A stretch of DNA of 64,000 nt from Acanthosepion esculentum (lineage: Eukaryota > Mollusca > Cephalopoda > Sepiida > Sepiidae). Positions within the stretch are counted from its first letter, which is position 1; the number at the start of each line of letters is the position of its first letter. Position numbers and translations under genes: made by a program. Under the pieces are notes generated by a model. It saw only the letters and a program-made list of their open reading frames with translations. It ran no database searches and had not been told where the DNA came from. The stretch lies in the NCBI GenBank assembly GCA_964036315.1, contig OZ038480.1, forward strand, positions 10,580,203 to 10,644,202, in the 5' to 3' direction. Shown here in pieces: positions 37,140 through 49,717 of this stretch.

Positions 37140-37980
37140 GTGTACGCCTAAAGTTCAGTTCGCGTTCTCCCTGGTCTCTACGGAATAGATGTAGAAGTTT
37201 TTTTTAAGGATTTGGTTTCCGGTTCCATTCGACTATATACTTCTAGCGTCTCCGACTAAAATCTGAAATTTTATTTACTATTTATTTGCTATTTTTCCCC
37301 TCAAAACGAGACGATAGTTTCAGTTATCATCCTGTTCACACTTTCGAACGGGGGTAAACGTTTATCCTTTGTTTCCTGTTTAGAATTGCGTTTCCGGTTC
37401 CTTTTAAACGTCAATTCTATATTTCTAACGTCTCTGCCTAAACTCTGAATTTTTATTTGCTATTATTATGTTATCCCCTCAACAAGAGTAGATTCGCCTG
37501 TCATCCAAGCTTGAAGAGGAGTAGAAGTTTATCCCTTGTTTCATGTTTAGGATTAGATTTCGGTTTTATTCTAAAGTCTTCTAATTCTCTTTCACTCTCA
37601 GTTGCCCTTTGCGTCTTAGTGACATTTCGCCTTGTTTGGGGTGAATTGATAAAAGATTGTTTTGAAAGGCTCCACCAGTTCAGACCTTTACTACTAGCAT
37701 ACACCATGCTAATTCCACAGAGTCTACTCACCTTTAATATCCTTAATCTTCCAAATGTAAGAAGACAGTTTCACTCAGCTTTTCCCAAAATCTTCCATTT
37801 TGTTGAACAGACTCCAACGTTCGTATTTCTTTGGACACAACAACCTTTACCTCTTTCAGTCATGGATCAATCGTTCTCTGTCTTCCTTATCCTCGTAATG
37901 CCCACTTCCTATCACTTTCTCCACTACTCATATCACAAACCGCACTCATCTGTACCATTTCAACTAACCCTCTGATTTGA
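37140..37980 (+). repeat. LINE 3'-end-like repeats, tandem copies
   Basis: Two ~210-base units recur from about 37165 and 37350 (landmarks GTTTATCC...TTGTTTCCTGTTTAG, TTCCGGTTCC, CTCTGCCTAAA). The second runs into CTTGTTTGGGGTGAATTGAT at about 37632. The same order is found at 39600-39870. The ending resembles CTTGCTTGGGGTGATACGCTT, which precedes a poly(A) tail at 60547, so these are probably 3' regions of a LINE family. An open frame to 37975 has no recognised domain. Confidence 0.45.
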
Positions 37981-38294
37981 GTGGCTCTCGAGCCTTGTGT
38001 TGGGTGCTATTTAGTAGCTTAAAAAATAAATCAAAATCAAAAGCTACTCAGGGTGTAACATGGTCAAGTGGCTAAAAAGACTGATTTTTAGGGCATATTG
38101 GATATTGCCCTTCATCACTCTTAAGGGGAGGGGCAGCTAAAACACACAGGGAGAAACCGTATTACAGTCAGAAATAAAAACAAATTGCACAACATGGCTG
38201 TTTCTTTATTTTTTGTGCCAATCAGATTAAATGTATTGTTGTTTTAGTCTTCATGCCCCCCCATATAGATCCATAAATTACCTGATAATTCTAT

Positions 38295-38356
38295 CCCATA
38301 ATAGTTGCTGTATTTAGCATATGATATATGTATGCAAATATAGCAACTATTATGGG
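38295..38356. repeat. Short hairpin with 21-base arms
   Basis: CCCATAATAGTTGCTGTATT pairs with AATATAGCAACTATTATGGG around a 20-base loop, with one mismatch. Confidence 0.7.
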
Positions 38357-38399
38357 ACATATCAATTCTGAAAAGAGATTTAGCATTCAAATATGGTAT

Positions 38400-39005
38400 A
38401 TTCCGTTCGAGTGGGACTACAGATAAATCCCCTAATAACACTTGCTTCCTGTTTAGGGTTGGGTTTCTGGTGTGACACTGGGCTGTCGGCCCGTCGTCAA
38501 CTCCCAGTCGTGGCGCGAAACAAACTGTACTATTTCTTCTACCGGCGTTTTCGGGTTGACTCACTGCCACCAGCCTGTGTCCCGGTCGATCGGTGGTCGT
38601 CTCTACCCGGCGGAATCCTTCCTTTCGGACAAGAAACCTCTTTGTTGTCAGGCCAGGAAAATTGATTACTTCCCATTTTAAAAAATTAATCACTTTCCAT
38701 TTTTGGGGGGGTGGGGGATCCCTTCGTCCGTGAGGAGAGGTTGGAGGAGAGCTATCCTCCTAAACTCCCCCTTTCTCATATTGATACCTCATACCAAATC
38801 CTTTCAGCGGGCGTTAATAATTTCTCCGTCTTTCTCATCAAATTACCTCCGCCTATCACCATTGCTGCCACTCGACCAATGGCGTCCTGGCCGTGCGGGT
38901 GTGGCTAAGCTGGCCTCATTAAAATTCTCGTTCCCACCGGCCCAAATACTTACGAATGGCCACTTAAAATCTCTCAGATCTTTTGATCACTTTGCATTTT
39001 CTTAA
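38400..39005. other. GC-richer block, unidentified
   Basis: Balanced composition and several overlapping open frames without recognised domains. TTGCTTCCTGTTTAGGGTTGGGTTTC at its start resembles the tandem LINE-like units at 37350 and 39760, so it is probably part of the same repeat family. Confidence 0.35.
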
Positions 39006-39430
39006 ACAGTACTTTGTACAAACTCCATCAATCGTCAAAGTCTGCCATCTGGTCCCTTCATGAAGTTAGCATCTACGGGAACACTTGGCTTCTCAAAAAA
39101 AATAAATTGATAATAAATTTCTTTATCTTCAAATCAGCAATTCTTCCTGAGATATTTTCTCATGGCAAAATTTTATAATCGACACATGGCTACTTAACGT
39201 GTCGGTACTTAAGATTACATCTTGGAAAAATAAACAAGAGTAATTCTCTCTACTCTGCATCGACAAAATTTCGGAATATTTTCTCATGCCAAAATTTTTT
39301 ATAATTACCATATGGCCATGCCTTGCCGGAGCTTAAGATGATATCTTGTTCTCGGGTTTTTCGTTAATCAGTACTTTTACAGATATCATTAATCACTTGT
39401 CAAAAACTCGCATATGGCCTTTTTGTGAGG
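39006..39430. repeat. Two-copy tandem repeat (period ~125 and larger)
   Basis: ATATTTTCTCATGNCAAAAT followed by ACTTAAGATNATATCTTG-type strings is found at 39150-39237 and 39274-39358. CAGTACTTT...TCAAA...CATNTGG strings at 39006-39065 recur at 39367-39430. The copies are diverged. Confidence 0.6.
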
Positions 39431-39599
39431 CCACTGTTTATGCCAATTCTCGGACTTTTGAGAAAAGTAACTCGATCTTATTTTTAACGTAAAAAATAAA
39501 AATCTTGGGGTATCTTCTTTTCCGTTTTCGGTATTTTTTGTGTCATTTTTATGCTTAATTAGTTAACTAATTAGCATAGCTAAATAGTGTCACGACGGT

Positions 39600-40160
39600 T
39601 CTTTCTAAAGCCTACTTCAACTCTACACTTTTGACATCTCTGCTTAAATTCTGAAATTTTATTTAATATTTATTTTTAAATTTTTTTTATTCCCAATAGG
39701 AGTAAATTGCTTCACACTCCTTCCCGGTCTTTTCAACAGGAGTAGAAGGTTATTCCTTGTTTCCTGTTTACGAATGGGATTTCACTTCTTTTTAAAGTAT
39801 TCTCGTTCTCTTTCACTCCCAGTAGCGAATCGAGTCTTAGTAGCATTATCGCCTTACTTGAGGTGAATTGATAAAAAAAATTCTTCTTTTGCATTTCTCA
39901 TTTGTGGAACTCTTTTCCAGCTTCTTGCTTCCCAGTCAACTTTGATCTTTGAAAATTTAAATGCAATGCCAATTGTTCTTTTCTATTCTTAATTCCTGTT
40001 CTTTTATTAATGTTTTTTCTTTTTTTCATATTCTTTCACATTGAGTAACCCCTTGCATCTTTGTGGCTTTATTGCCTTGGTTCTTAATTTATTTATTGAT
40101 TATTACTGAATAGATTTGAGTTATGTATTTTAAATGTATTTTATTATCATTATTTTATTT
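39600..40160 (+). pseudogene. LINE 3' end fragment
   Basis: The unit shared with 37165-37670 is followed at about 39885-39960 by a frame reading CISHLWNSFPASCFP. This resembles the C-terminal end LWNSL...CFP of the LINE at 60150-60337. Only the last residues and 3' UTR remain. Confidence 0.6.
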
Positions 40161-41290
40161 TGTATATAATGTATAGTGTATACTCATATCTTTCTGGGTT
40201 CCACCAGAGACCGAAGATAAAAAATGGCATCATGACATCTTCACTGGACATTCTCGCAAAGACAATTATAACAATCTAAGAGCACACATGTTTTACATAT
40301 ATAAAGCCCTTCATAAGTACTGTAATGTTAGAACAAGTAATGCTTGTGAAGATAAAAGATAATCGTTTTTCTGGACTGATAACTTTCATATATTGAAGTT
40401 AATTACTTTCTATATTTGAACCATTCATATTGACTGATCAAATTTTCACAAGGTAAGATTTATAGCCCATGCAATCCAATTTAGACTTATTGTAAACTGA
40501 CTTAGAGCTTTTCCAAAGACAACAGCTCTTTGTATATATGACAGAACAAATGAAATTAGTCAATTATACTAGAATGCACTGATTTTAATCAAATCAACAA
40601 AATCCTGATCTCAAATACAAAAAATAAAAATATTTTGACTAGGACCAGACTCTTGGCTTTGTTTATAAAAAGCAACATTTTATGCTTACTTCTGTTCATT
40701 ATAATATTCTGTAGTTTAATCCTTAAACATCTTTAGCGTGTAATAATAGTCATGTTATTTAAAATGTGTGGCTTTATCTTGTTTTTATGTGTTGTGTGGC
40801 TCCATGCATTGTAAAGCAGCTATCGATTAAGACAACGATGCACAGTCCAAGCAGTTTCAAATAAGAGTGTGGCTGCTCTTATAAGCAATCACTGTTAAAG
40901 ATAAAAACATTACAATGAAATTGTAATGAAGCTCCCGGTCAAAGGATGAGAAAAATATTAAAATAAATAGTAATTCACTAAATTTATGTTTTTATAATTT
41001 AACAGGTAAAGAATATTTAGTATTTTATCATTTGTTACCAAATTTACATATTTAGTCATTATTATTCTAATTCACAGCTTTTAAACATTTCGGCCACAAG
41101 AGTATAATATTCAATAAATATAGAATATAAATAACAGATTTAAACTCGTGCTTAACAACAAAAAAAAGATTATAATGCAAGGTAAACTACTCTTTCATTT
41201 GTTGGAAGAGTTGTTTCCCTTGGCGTAATAATACCCAGCTTGATATTTGGGACATGCAAATGTTATATAGATTGGGTATCTCACACACAA
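40160..41290. other. AT-rich sequence, nothing recognised
   Basis: No coding, repeat or RNA feature supported. Confidence 0.4.
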
Positions 41291-41910
41291 AAAAAAACGC
41301 ATTTTAAATAATTTAAAATGTTTTTTTTTAATTAAATTTTAGTTTTATTTTCGTAAAAATAATTTAAATTAGTTTTTTGATATTTTTTTAACATTGGTAT
41401 TGTCACTCATCGAACCTCCATCAGAAATAAAAATGAAGATAAATTTAAAAATCTTTTAAAAATCCAATATTTGTCCTGGAGAACGGTTTCAAAATAATTA
41501 TTCCTTAAATCTACTAATTTATCTGAATTTTGTAAAAATAATACTTTTTTCCTTTAAACATAGTGAAATAATGGTTATTTACATATGATAGGCCATGAAC
41601 TGTTGTCAAACTTATAAATCAACAACAGTAGTCTTCAACTGTCAACCCCACTTTAAAAAAAATAAAATAAAGGCGCATAAAGCTATATCTGTTTTTGTCT
41701 TTTGTACTTTGATATAGAAACTGGTATTAATTTATTTTTTAAACATAAATATATTTAACTGCATATAACCAATTTTATTTTTTGTACTCCTATTGTAATA
41801 TAAACAATAGTTAAAATGAAAAATAAAATTTAATTCCTGTTTATATTTGAAAATGGCATTAAACTATACCTTTTTTTTATTCTTCATTTAATTAAAACAT
41901 CTTGTTATGA
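41290..41910. repeat. Diverged interspersed repeat, copy 2
   Basis: The partner of 12330-13000, sharing CGCATTTTAAATAATTTAAA at 41297, TCACTCATCGAACC near 41403 and GGCATTAAACTATACC near 41854 in the same order. Confidence 0.6.
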
Positions 41911-42395
41911 ACCGGATTAATTTCAGATTTGCACTAAAAATTACAAGTAATTTTTTAAAATAAATGTTGATTATAGATTTTTTTTCTGTCAAATCCAGAA
42001 TAAAATGTTTTATTAAATTATCCAAGTACCAACACTCAACAGAAATCTTCTTTGCATTAGATTAATTTTCAGTATGTTCATGAAGAAAAATTAGGAGATT
42101 AACAACCAAAACATTGATTCTCGATGTATGTAAAAACACCAGCATGAAAAAGCATTAAGATTATTTGCTCTTTAATTAATATATATATTTTTTTTTTTCA
42201 TACTCGTATCGTTTTTTTTTTCTTTGGACTCTGAACTTGGATGCTAGACGATTATTTTCGGCTGACGTACATGTTCTCTGTTCTTTCCTTTTTTGTACCT
42301 TTCTTTCCCTTTGGTATTGGTTTGCTTATTTGCAAATCAAGAATCCAAAGGTTTTCGAACGAGTATAATTTCTTATATTTATAAGATTACAACTA

Positions 42396-42432
<37 letters not shown>

Positions 42433-43600
42433 GAGTAGTTGGTTTGTGAATGCAAAGGTATTGATATGAGTGCTAATTACTTTTCATTCGTATTAGAAAA
42501 TGATTAGGAAATAATGAAAATAACAAAAATCAATATTTTAAGATCACAAAAATGCATTTTGTTTTGCGAGGCTACGATCATTTAAAGTTTTGAATAAGCA
42601 ATATTAAAATTGACCTCTGAATCTTCTCCTTTTTAATGGATTTTTTACAGGGTTATTGGTAATCTACAGAATTCATATGGATTTTCAAAAGTTTTTAATT
42701 GTAAGACAGGAACTTACATGAATCCTGTGAAGAAAGGCATTGTGTGGTAGAGGATAAAAATGCAACTGGCTTGGAATTTTGGCAGAGTCACAATTTAGTT
42801 TTATGTTCTAAATTCTAATAAAAAAATAACTTTTTTAAAATATGCACTTCCTGCATTTGTACCATCTGCAAAAAGGTTACAACACTCAGGTATTAAAGGA
42901 ATGTGGAGATTGCTAAATAGAAAGGTTTTCCTACTGAATTAAGAAATATGACTATTAAATTAATAAACAAAAAAATATGTTAAGATATTATTTTAAGGTA
43001 AATGCCTTTAAATATTTATAGGATATTTATTTGAAAATAGTATCTATTGTTGCTATGAATCTTTCACATTACAAAATATAGATACACCTTGAATTAATTA
43101 TAATATTAATATATTCCTTAATAAAGAAATATATTTCACAGCTGAATTTTACAAATCCTCCAAAAAGTGATTTAGAGAATAAAAAAGACTGTCATCACTA
43201 AAAAAAGAAAGAAAATTTGTTTTCAGTGAAACTCAAATTTTGAGAGTTTTATATGAAAATTCTCTAGATTTTATATTCATTAGAAGTAAAATATAATATT
43301 AAGTTAATTATCAATAATTAAGGAAGCTTAGCTACAAAACATGTACTGAAAATCATCTATTAAAGCTAAATAATTATGACAAACTTTTTATATATTAAAA
43401 GCATTGTATATTTCTTGCTTTAATAAATAATCTATAAAAGTAATTAAATTTTCTAATTTTTAAAAACAAGCAGCAGATTTGTTCAAATTTATATACTCTG
43501 CTAAAACTTGGCAGGGTGGGGGAAAACATACAAACAATAGTCTATAATTGAAGAAAAATATTAAAAGCTACACTTAAAATTTGATAGACAAAAGCTCAAG
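41911..43600. other. AT-rich sequence with one (TA)n tract
   Basis: A (TA)n tract lies at 42399-42429. Otherwise no feature is supported. Confidence 0.4.
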
Positions 43601-43604
43601 GACA

Positions 43605-43625
43605 TCTCTATCTATAAAAGGTAGG

Positions 43626-43693
<68 letters not shown>

Positions 43694-44397
43694 CGAATGA
43701 ACGGCAGCAATTTTCGACGGATTTGCACCAAAACTTACATGTACATACTCCAAGTTAGCGAGAAGGCCAAGACCGACTTTTCATTTCTCAACTCCCATCG
43801 ATAGTGGAAATAATCGATTTTTTCATGCTTCTACGGCGGTTTTCATGTAGTTTGCATCCATTTTCTACTGGCCAGAGTGAGAGCCTATAGCTGGGTGTCA
43901 CGAATAGGCAGGAAGATTCTATTGGCCAGCGTGAGAGCCAACAGCTGACTGACACGAATGTTAACTAGTATGCTAGCATGCAAAAAAGATCGATAGCTGC
44001 ATTCGTCACAAGTGGGAAAAATTTTAATCTGCATGGCACATTACTCCAATTGTCTCATTCGCTTGCTTAAACTCAACGTTGAGTCTGATTCCGCAGAACT
44101 GGGTTGGGTGTGAAAAAGTATTTGTTGTTAACATTCGTTTTCATTCGGTTTTTCCAGTTACGAGTCCTTTTTTAAAGCTGATCGTTTTGTGTTCATTTTG
44201 TTTAGTTCTTTTTTCATAACAGATTTAATGTTTAATATAGAGCTTAGAAGTAAGGCATGTAGCAACATCAGCACGGCAAAGGGCACTCCTTTAAGGGCAA
44301 GAAAGGGCAAAAATATTTTGAGTCAAGTGATAGCAATTGCTGTATGAGTCGTACGATTTTTTAATCAAGCACGGGCAACGCCGGGCCATGCTGCTAG
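43605..44397 (+). mobile_element. Non-autonomous Helitron, 793 bp
   Basis: The 5' end reads TCTCTATCTATAAAAG, the usual TC start, and the 3' end reads CGGGCAACGCCGGGCCATGC then TGCTAG. That is the short GC-rich hairpin and CTAG terminus of Helitrons. The insertion lies between A (43604) and T (44398), as Helitrons require, with no target duplication. It has a long (GT)n tract near its 5' end (43627-43690) and an internal direct duplication (CTGGCCAGAGTGAGAGCC / TTGGCCAGCGTGAGAGCC). No transposase is encoded. Confidence 0.88.
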
Positions 44398-44399
44398 TT

Positions 44400-45216
44400 A
44401 TAACTAAATTATTATGCCACCAAATAAGACCTTCTTTTACTTCAAAGGGAGACTACAGCAAACAATTTAGTTCTATTATGACATTATTTTATATAGTGCT
44501 GCAGTAGGTTTTAGTACAATGTTCAATAAACAATTTAAATTTAAAACATTTTTTCCTATAATTTGTATCCAGTAGTATTATTTTATAATTCACTTTTATC
44601 TATATATTTGTTAATTTAATTATGAACAAAGAAATGTAAGAGACTTACTAAGTGATTAGCCTTTTTTGTAATCTTTTTCAATTTTTACAGTTATCGTTTA
44701 TTAACTACAGTAAAAAAAAAAGCATATTTTGCTAGTGGTGATTCATACTTAGAATTCTGGTTTTAATATATTTTCCATTCATTGTATCTAATAAGAAAAA
44801 TCTGTTTTATCTGGAGTTATTATTGAAAAAGAGAAATTTTTAAGTCAGTTTATCAACAAAATCCTGCAGAAATTAGGAAATTCTGTAGTGTACATTTTTG
44901 CAGATGATCTTTAAAACTAAATTTTCAATTAAATTTTAAAGTTAGGAACCTAATTTTTTGGTATCAGTTCTTATCAAAGCAAACCCCAGCTTTTGCCACC
45001 AAAGCAGCGCTGAGTTTCTAAAACTGCCCTAAATTGTTTTACAAAAAAATGTTTTTCAACGAATAATTAAATTTTACAATAATTTTTTTTTTAGTAAATT
45101 TTAATTAGAATAATTTAGATTCATATCTTTTAAATATCTGCCCGGGTTAGGTGATTAAGTAAGAACTATATTTACTAATAAATTGAAAAGCTTAGTACAA
45201 ATCGTCACGCACCAAT
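44400..45216. other. AT-rich spacer, nothing recognised
   Basis: No supported feature between the Helitron and the solo LTR. Confidence 0.4.
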
Positions 45217-45221
45217 ATTTT

Positions 45222-46097
45222 TGTTATGGGAACTTTCCCATTGTAGTGGACCTTGCGGTGTGGTGTGAAATGGAAGAAGTAGAGAAGATGAATTATCTCT
45301 AGGTTAAGGCTTCCGCTGGCCGGTCCAGCTACATAAAAATGTTGGACTTTGATCGAGTCCAAAGAAACAAACAAGACCGATATATATGTTCAAAACAAAT
45401 ATATATTAATGACAAACAGATTGATACAAGAATTACAAATACATCATTTAAAACATGAATAAAACGTTAGTGTCAGTATGGAAAGTTATTGTGTGTGTGT
45501 TGAATTGAAATGACCGTACGGGGTGTATTTGTTTTTAGCGTGTTCCCTGAACATGGGAAACGCTGGTTGTGTATTAGAGTTCACATATTGGAGATGTTAA
45601 GAGAAAGTTTTTGTACCTCGCCCCACGTGCGAGTTTTTCGGCCCCAGGAGAGGCAGTTTGGCCGCACGTGGGCGAAGCCGTGGAAAAGAGCCGTGGAAAG
45701 AGAAAGAGGCGAAAGGTCAGCCCGTATTTATACTCCCGGGAGAGAGAGACCCCTGTTGAAAGGGTTACGAAACGAAGATGAGATAACCCGATACCATAAT
45801 AGTAATGGACTATCGCCTCAAGAGAAAGCAGCAGTTTGAATCAGACACAGAGTCAGTGTGAGTCAGTCACAGACAGAGTCGCGTCAGACGATTACTGTAA
45901 GACATTGGAATAGTGATACTGGTCGAGACAACATAGTTCTGTCTAACCTAACCTGATTGTTATTACTAACACTTCTACTTCTTTTGTACATATTCTGTTT
46001 GTAATATATCTGTGTTATTCCATACCTGTGTTCGAGTTATTCTTCATTGGTTCTACCTTGGACCATCACCGTGGTACAAGGAACCTGGACCATAACA
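45222..46097 (+). mobile_element. Solo LTR, 876 bp, long form
   Basis: It starts TGTTATGG, ends CCATAACA and is flanked by the 5-bp duplication ATTTT (45217-45221 and 46098-46102). Its right end (CCTCAAGAG...GACCATAACA) closely matches the solo LTR at 28914-29241. The GC-rich middle (about 45600-45790) is unique to this copy. It is the full-length reference for the family in this window. An internal open frame (45510-45839) is not recognised and is probably chance. Confidence 0.92.
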
Positions 46098-46299
46098 ATT
46101 TTTAAAAGAATTTTTAATTTTGTTTTATGCATAAACATGCCTATTTTCTATTATACGGTCGACCATAGATGACATTATCAGAAAATCAGAATGATAACTG
46201 TTATATTAAGCGTTTGGTTGCTGAGAAAGATATAACGAGGATTAGAACATGAACAACGTTTGTTAACTAGCAGGGTGTCAGAGTTAACTCCTCCTTAAT

Positions 46300-47640
46300 T
46301 TCTTAATGGTCACTAGGGCATGCTCTCCCTACACTATAAATACTGGGTAATTTATTGCCTCGTTCTCTTTTCTACTTTGCATTGACCTTATTACACCTTT
46401 TTTGTCTCAATGAGAACCTTTGGAACCGCTAACTGCTGTTTTTCTGTTAAGTTTTGATTTATTTTACCGTTTTTTCTTACCTTCCTTTTTGACAGTTTCG
46501 CAAAACTTTAATTTTTTCCTTTTCAAATCCTTACCCTCCCCATTTTCATTTTATTTTATTTTGCTATTATTATTTAATTTTTTGATTTTCTCTTACAGTT
46601 TATTTTCCTTTTTAAATATATTTTCTTCCGGTAACCCCTTCCCAGAGTTTATCTGTTTATCTTTCTTTCTACGTGTTTTCGTTCGACTTTATTTTTCTTG
46701 GTTTATTATTACGTGTTACTTTGTTCTGTGTTTTTCTTTTAAATATCCGTAAAGTTCTGTGTTTTATTTGTTAATTTCTTATGCAATATATTTGTGTTTA
46801 TTTTGTATATTCTGTCCATTTTTCTTCTTTCCTTGTTTATTGTTTTGTTTTAGGGTTGGCCGTTTTTTATCAGCAACCATATTGTAAATTGTTACATTTA
46901 TGGTTTCGTATTTTATTTGTATAGCGCGCTTTCTTACTTTTCCTTGTATAACGCTTTGTTGTATTGTCTAATTTGTTGTTTTCTTTTCTGCCGTCTTTTT
47001 AATTTTTGTACGTTTTTCTGTTTTGTGATTGTTTAAATTTGTTGTTTCGCCTTTAGGCGAACCTTGTCCATTTGTTCTCGTCTGTCGTACGTCCTTTTAT
47101 TTTGCGCTTTCTTTTGGTCTGTTTAAATTTGTTTCCCCTTTAGGCGAACCTTGTTTCTTTGTTTGTCTATTTAATCTTTTGTACGTCCTTCTGTTTTGTG
47201 TTTGTTGTCTTTTAAGTTTGTAGTCTCACTTACGGGCGAACCGTGTTTATATTGTTTTAATTTTTTCTCATCTGTCGTCTAATTCTTGTACGTCATTTTG
47301 TTTTTGCTTTTGTTCGTTTGACTATTTAAATTTGTTGTTCCGCTCTTAAGCGAACCTTGTTTATTTAATTTAGTTATTTGTCTGTTTTTTTTGGGGGGGT
47401 AACCATTTTTCCTATTCATCACCCCTCCACTTTCCTTGAAAATGGAAAAGAAAGAAAAGAAAATACCTTCTTTCTTAATTTCAAAAAAGAAATCCAAAAT
47501 GTCTTCCTTCAAGAGATCTGTAAGGAAGCATTTTTTCAACCCCCCAAAAAGACCCGCCTGATAAAGACAGTTTAGAGGAATACCCAGCCCCTGAATCTTC
47601 TTCCTCTTGTGAGGACGCCATTGTTGACAATGTAAATAGT
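46300..47640 (+). promoter_or_regulatory. LINE 5' leader with hairpin repeats
   Basis: A T-rich leader precedes the LINE ORF1. Four imperfect ~100-base repeats each carry a small hairpin of the kind GCCTTTAGGCGAACCTTG (near 47048, 47137, 47230 and 47345). CACTATAAATACTGG near 46330 might be a TATA-type promoter. The start of the element is not defined; no target duplication seen. Confidence 0.55.
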
Positions 47641-49712
47641 ATGGAGACCAATAAAGGCCAAGAAGAATCTCCAAATTATATGGAAGCCAATAATGGCAAA
47701 GAAAAAACAAAATCTGGAAAATGTATGGAGGCAAATAACGGCCAAGAAAGAAAGAAAAACGCTACGGTGGCCAATAATGGCCAAAATTCTGACAAGGGCA
47801 CGGAGGCCAATTCTGGCAAAAAGAACAAAACTAATGATACCGCTGAGGCCGGGGATTCGCCCTGTTGTTAGAAGTCCCCTCCAAAATGCATTATCGATAT
47901 AGCGGAGTTCTTGGAGTGTTCCAAGAGTTACGCACACCTTGTCGTGGAAGGTGAGCACTTGCAGGACCCCATAGAACTAAAGAAGATTGAGAAAAGTATA
48001 GTGTCAGTCTTCGTCATCGACAAGCGTTTGCGCAAAATTTGTCGTTCGACAAGAGACACAGTGATAAAAACACTGGAGTCCCAGGGGTTTAAGCCACTAA
48101 GAATTGTTAAGGGTTCTGGCTTTTTCATCTGGGACGTATTGCTACCCACACCCGAAGATTGTGTCAAAGTAACAAGCAGAGAGATAATAACAAAAGATAT
48201 AATTCTGCGAACAGAGTATGAAGGAAGGAGAAGGACCAAATAGCAATATACGAGGTCCCTCCTCAGGTTATCGGGAACATCTGGCTGCTTTCTTGTCGCA
48301 GTATGGGGAAATACTAGGTGCTTCCTCCGATAGCTTGACCGGGGGATGGAGTTTCGACATAATGTTAGACCGAAAAGCCTTCCTCTCCATCCCCAACTGT
48401 CTGGAAGTAGGGAGCCTGAAGCTGCCGGTCATTGTTATCGGCTGCAAACCGGTGTGTTCGAAGTGTGGAGAGACTGGTCACCTCTCCTCTTCCTGCCCAG
48501 AGAAGAAGGCCTCTGGAAGTCAGGCCCCAGTCATCCAAAATTCCCTTCTGACCACGTCTTTAGATACCGCCACGCCTGTAATGGGCATGCCAGCTTCCAG
48601 GACCGGAGTAGTGAAACCGCCGGTTGGGTCAACGTCTAAGCCCCCATTCCCTGAAGAGCTTTTGTCCGCTGCAAGTGCAATTATGGAGAAGGGAGAGGGG
48701 GGATGGTAGGTTGCTGGCAGGACCAGAGGGAAGCGCCAGACAGCGGGTTCTCAGTCCCCTGAAGCCCCCGGGACGGATGACACTGACAGTCCCACTCCCT
48801 CTGCCAACATTAAGGGCGATGCTCCGGCCTCTAAACTTACCGAAAGAGAATTGCAGAAGTACGACCCATCCTTCGAAAAGATAGAGAAAATGAGGCAATT
48901 AAAACAAAAATTGGATAAACAAAAAAGCTCTTCATCTAAAAAGGCCACACCCTCCACCTCCTCTGTCCCACATTGTCAACCCTCAACCCCTCTCTGTAGG
49001 GGCGTTAGTCATAAAAAGACCTCCTCTGTTAAAAAGGATACTCCCTCCATATCTTCTGCCCAACATTCACCTGTAAAATCTTCTGTCCATCCCTCAACCC
49101 CCCTCAGTAGAGACCGCACCCCTTGCAAGCAATCCTATACACCTCACTGCACTCCCAGTCCTTCCCCCATTAAAACTCCCGAAATACCACCTTCTTTCAA
49201 CAAAAGACTAAGAAGTCCATCACAGGACTCAAAAAGGAAAAAGATGCCCAAACACATATATAACTCAGGGGAAGATGTTTGCCGCATTTTCCCAGCACAA
49301 GCAGAAAAGGCCAGGGATTATGGAAACCGGATGAAAGCAATATGCTGACAGAGACATCGAAGATCCAAAAAACTTTCAACAAGCCGATCGATTTTTGACC
49401 GTGATTAGAACTGGGACGAGGGCTCGACAAGCATGGGCTATGAATGATGAGGCAATAGCCTCTTTTAAGATGTTCCCACCAATAGCTATCGTTCAACACG
49501 ATAAATTAAAGACGATGAAGCAATTCTGTGCTGGGAGGATTCCTGTTTTTGCTCACCCCTCCCTATATAGAGCACTAAAGTTGACTTTCCCGTGGGATAT
49601 AGGCGGTCTCTCCCAAGACGGCACCATCAAGACTGAAATGGGCCACGGGTCGATGGGAGAGGCTGTCGGTATCCTGACCCCGTCCATGTTTAATTCAGGT
49701 AAGCAACCCTAA
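47641..49712 (+). pseudogene. LINE ORF1, zinc-knuckle protein, broken
   Basis: It begins with repeats of MEANNGQE type (47641-47800). The same frame continues past an in-frame TAG (47869) through LKKIEKSIVSVFVIDKRLR to about 48217. After two small frameshifts it reads LAAFLSQYGEILGASSD and a CCHC knuckle, CSKCGETGHLSSSC (48458-48499). A Ser/Thr/Pro-rich linker follows (48900-49200), and past a stop at 48707 and another frameshift it ends GTRARQAWAMNDEAIASFKM to 49712. Such proteins coat LINE RNA. The layout (RNA-binding region, CCHC, low-complexity tail) fits ORF1 but the clade is not assigned. It cannot be translated intact. Confidence 0.8.
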
Positions 49713-49717
49713 TCGGT

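Noticed and set aside
37457..37975. Gene encoded by a 172-codon open frame
   Set aside because: The frame crosses repeat units shared with 39600-39870 and has Leu/Ser/Pro-rich composition from pyrimidine-rich DNA; no domain.
45510..45839. Protein-coding gene in the open frame
   Set aside because: It lies wholly inside a solo LTR with exact target duplications and matches no domain.
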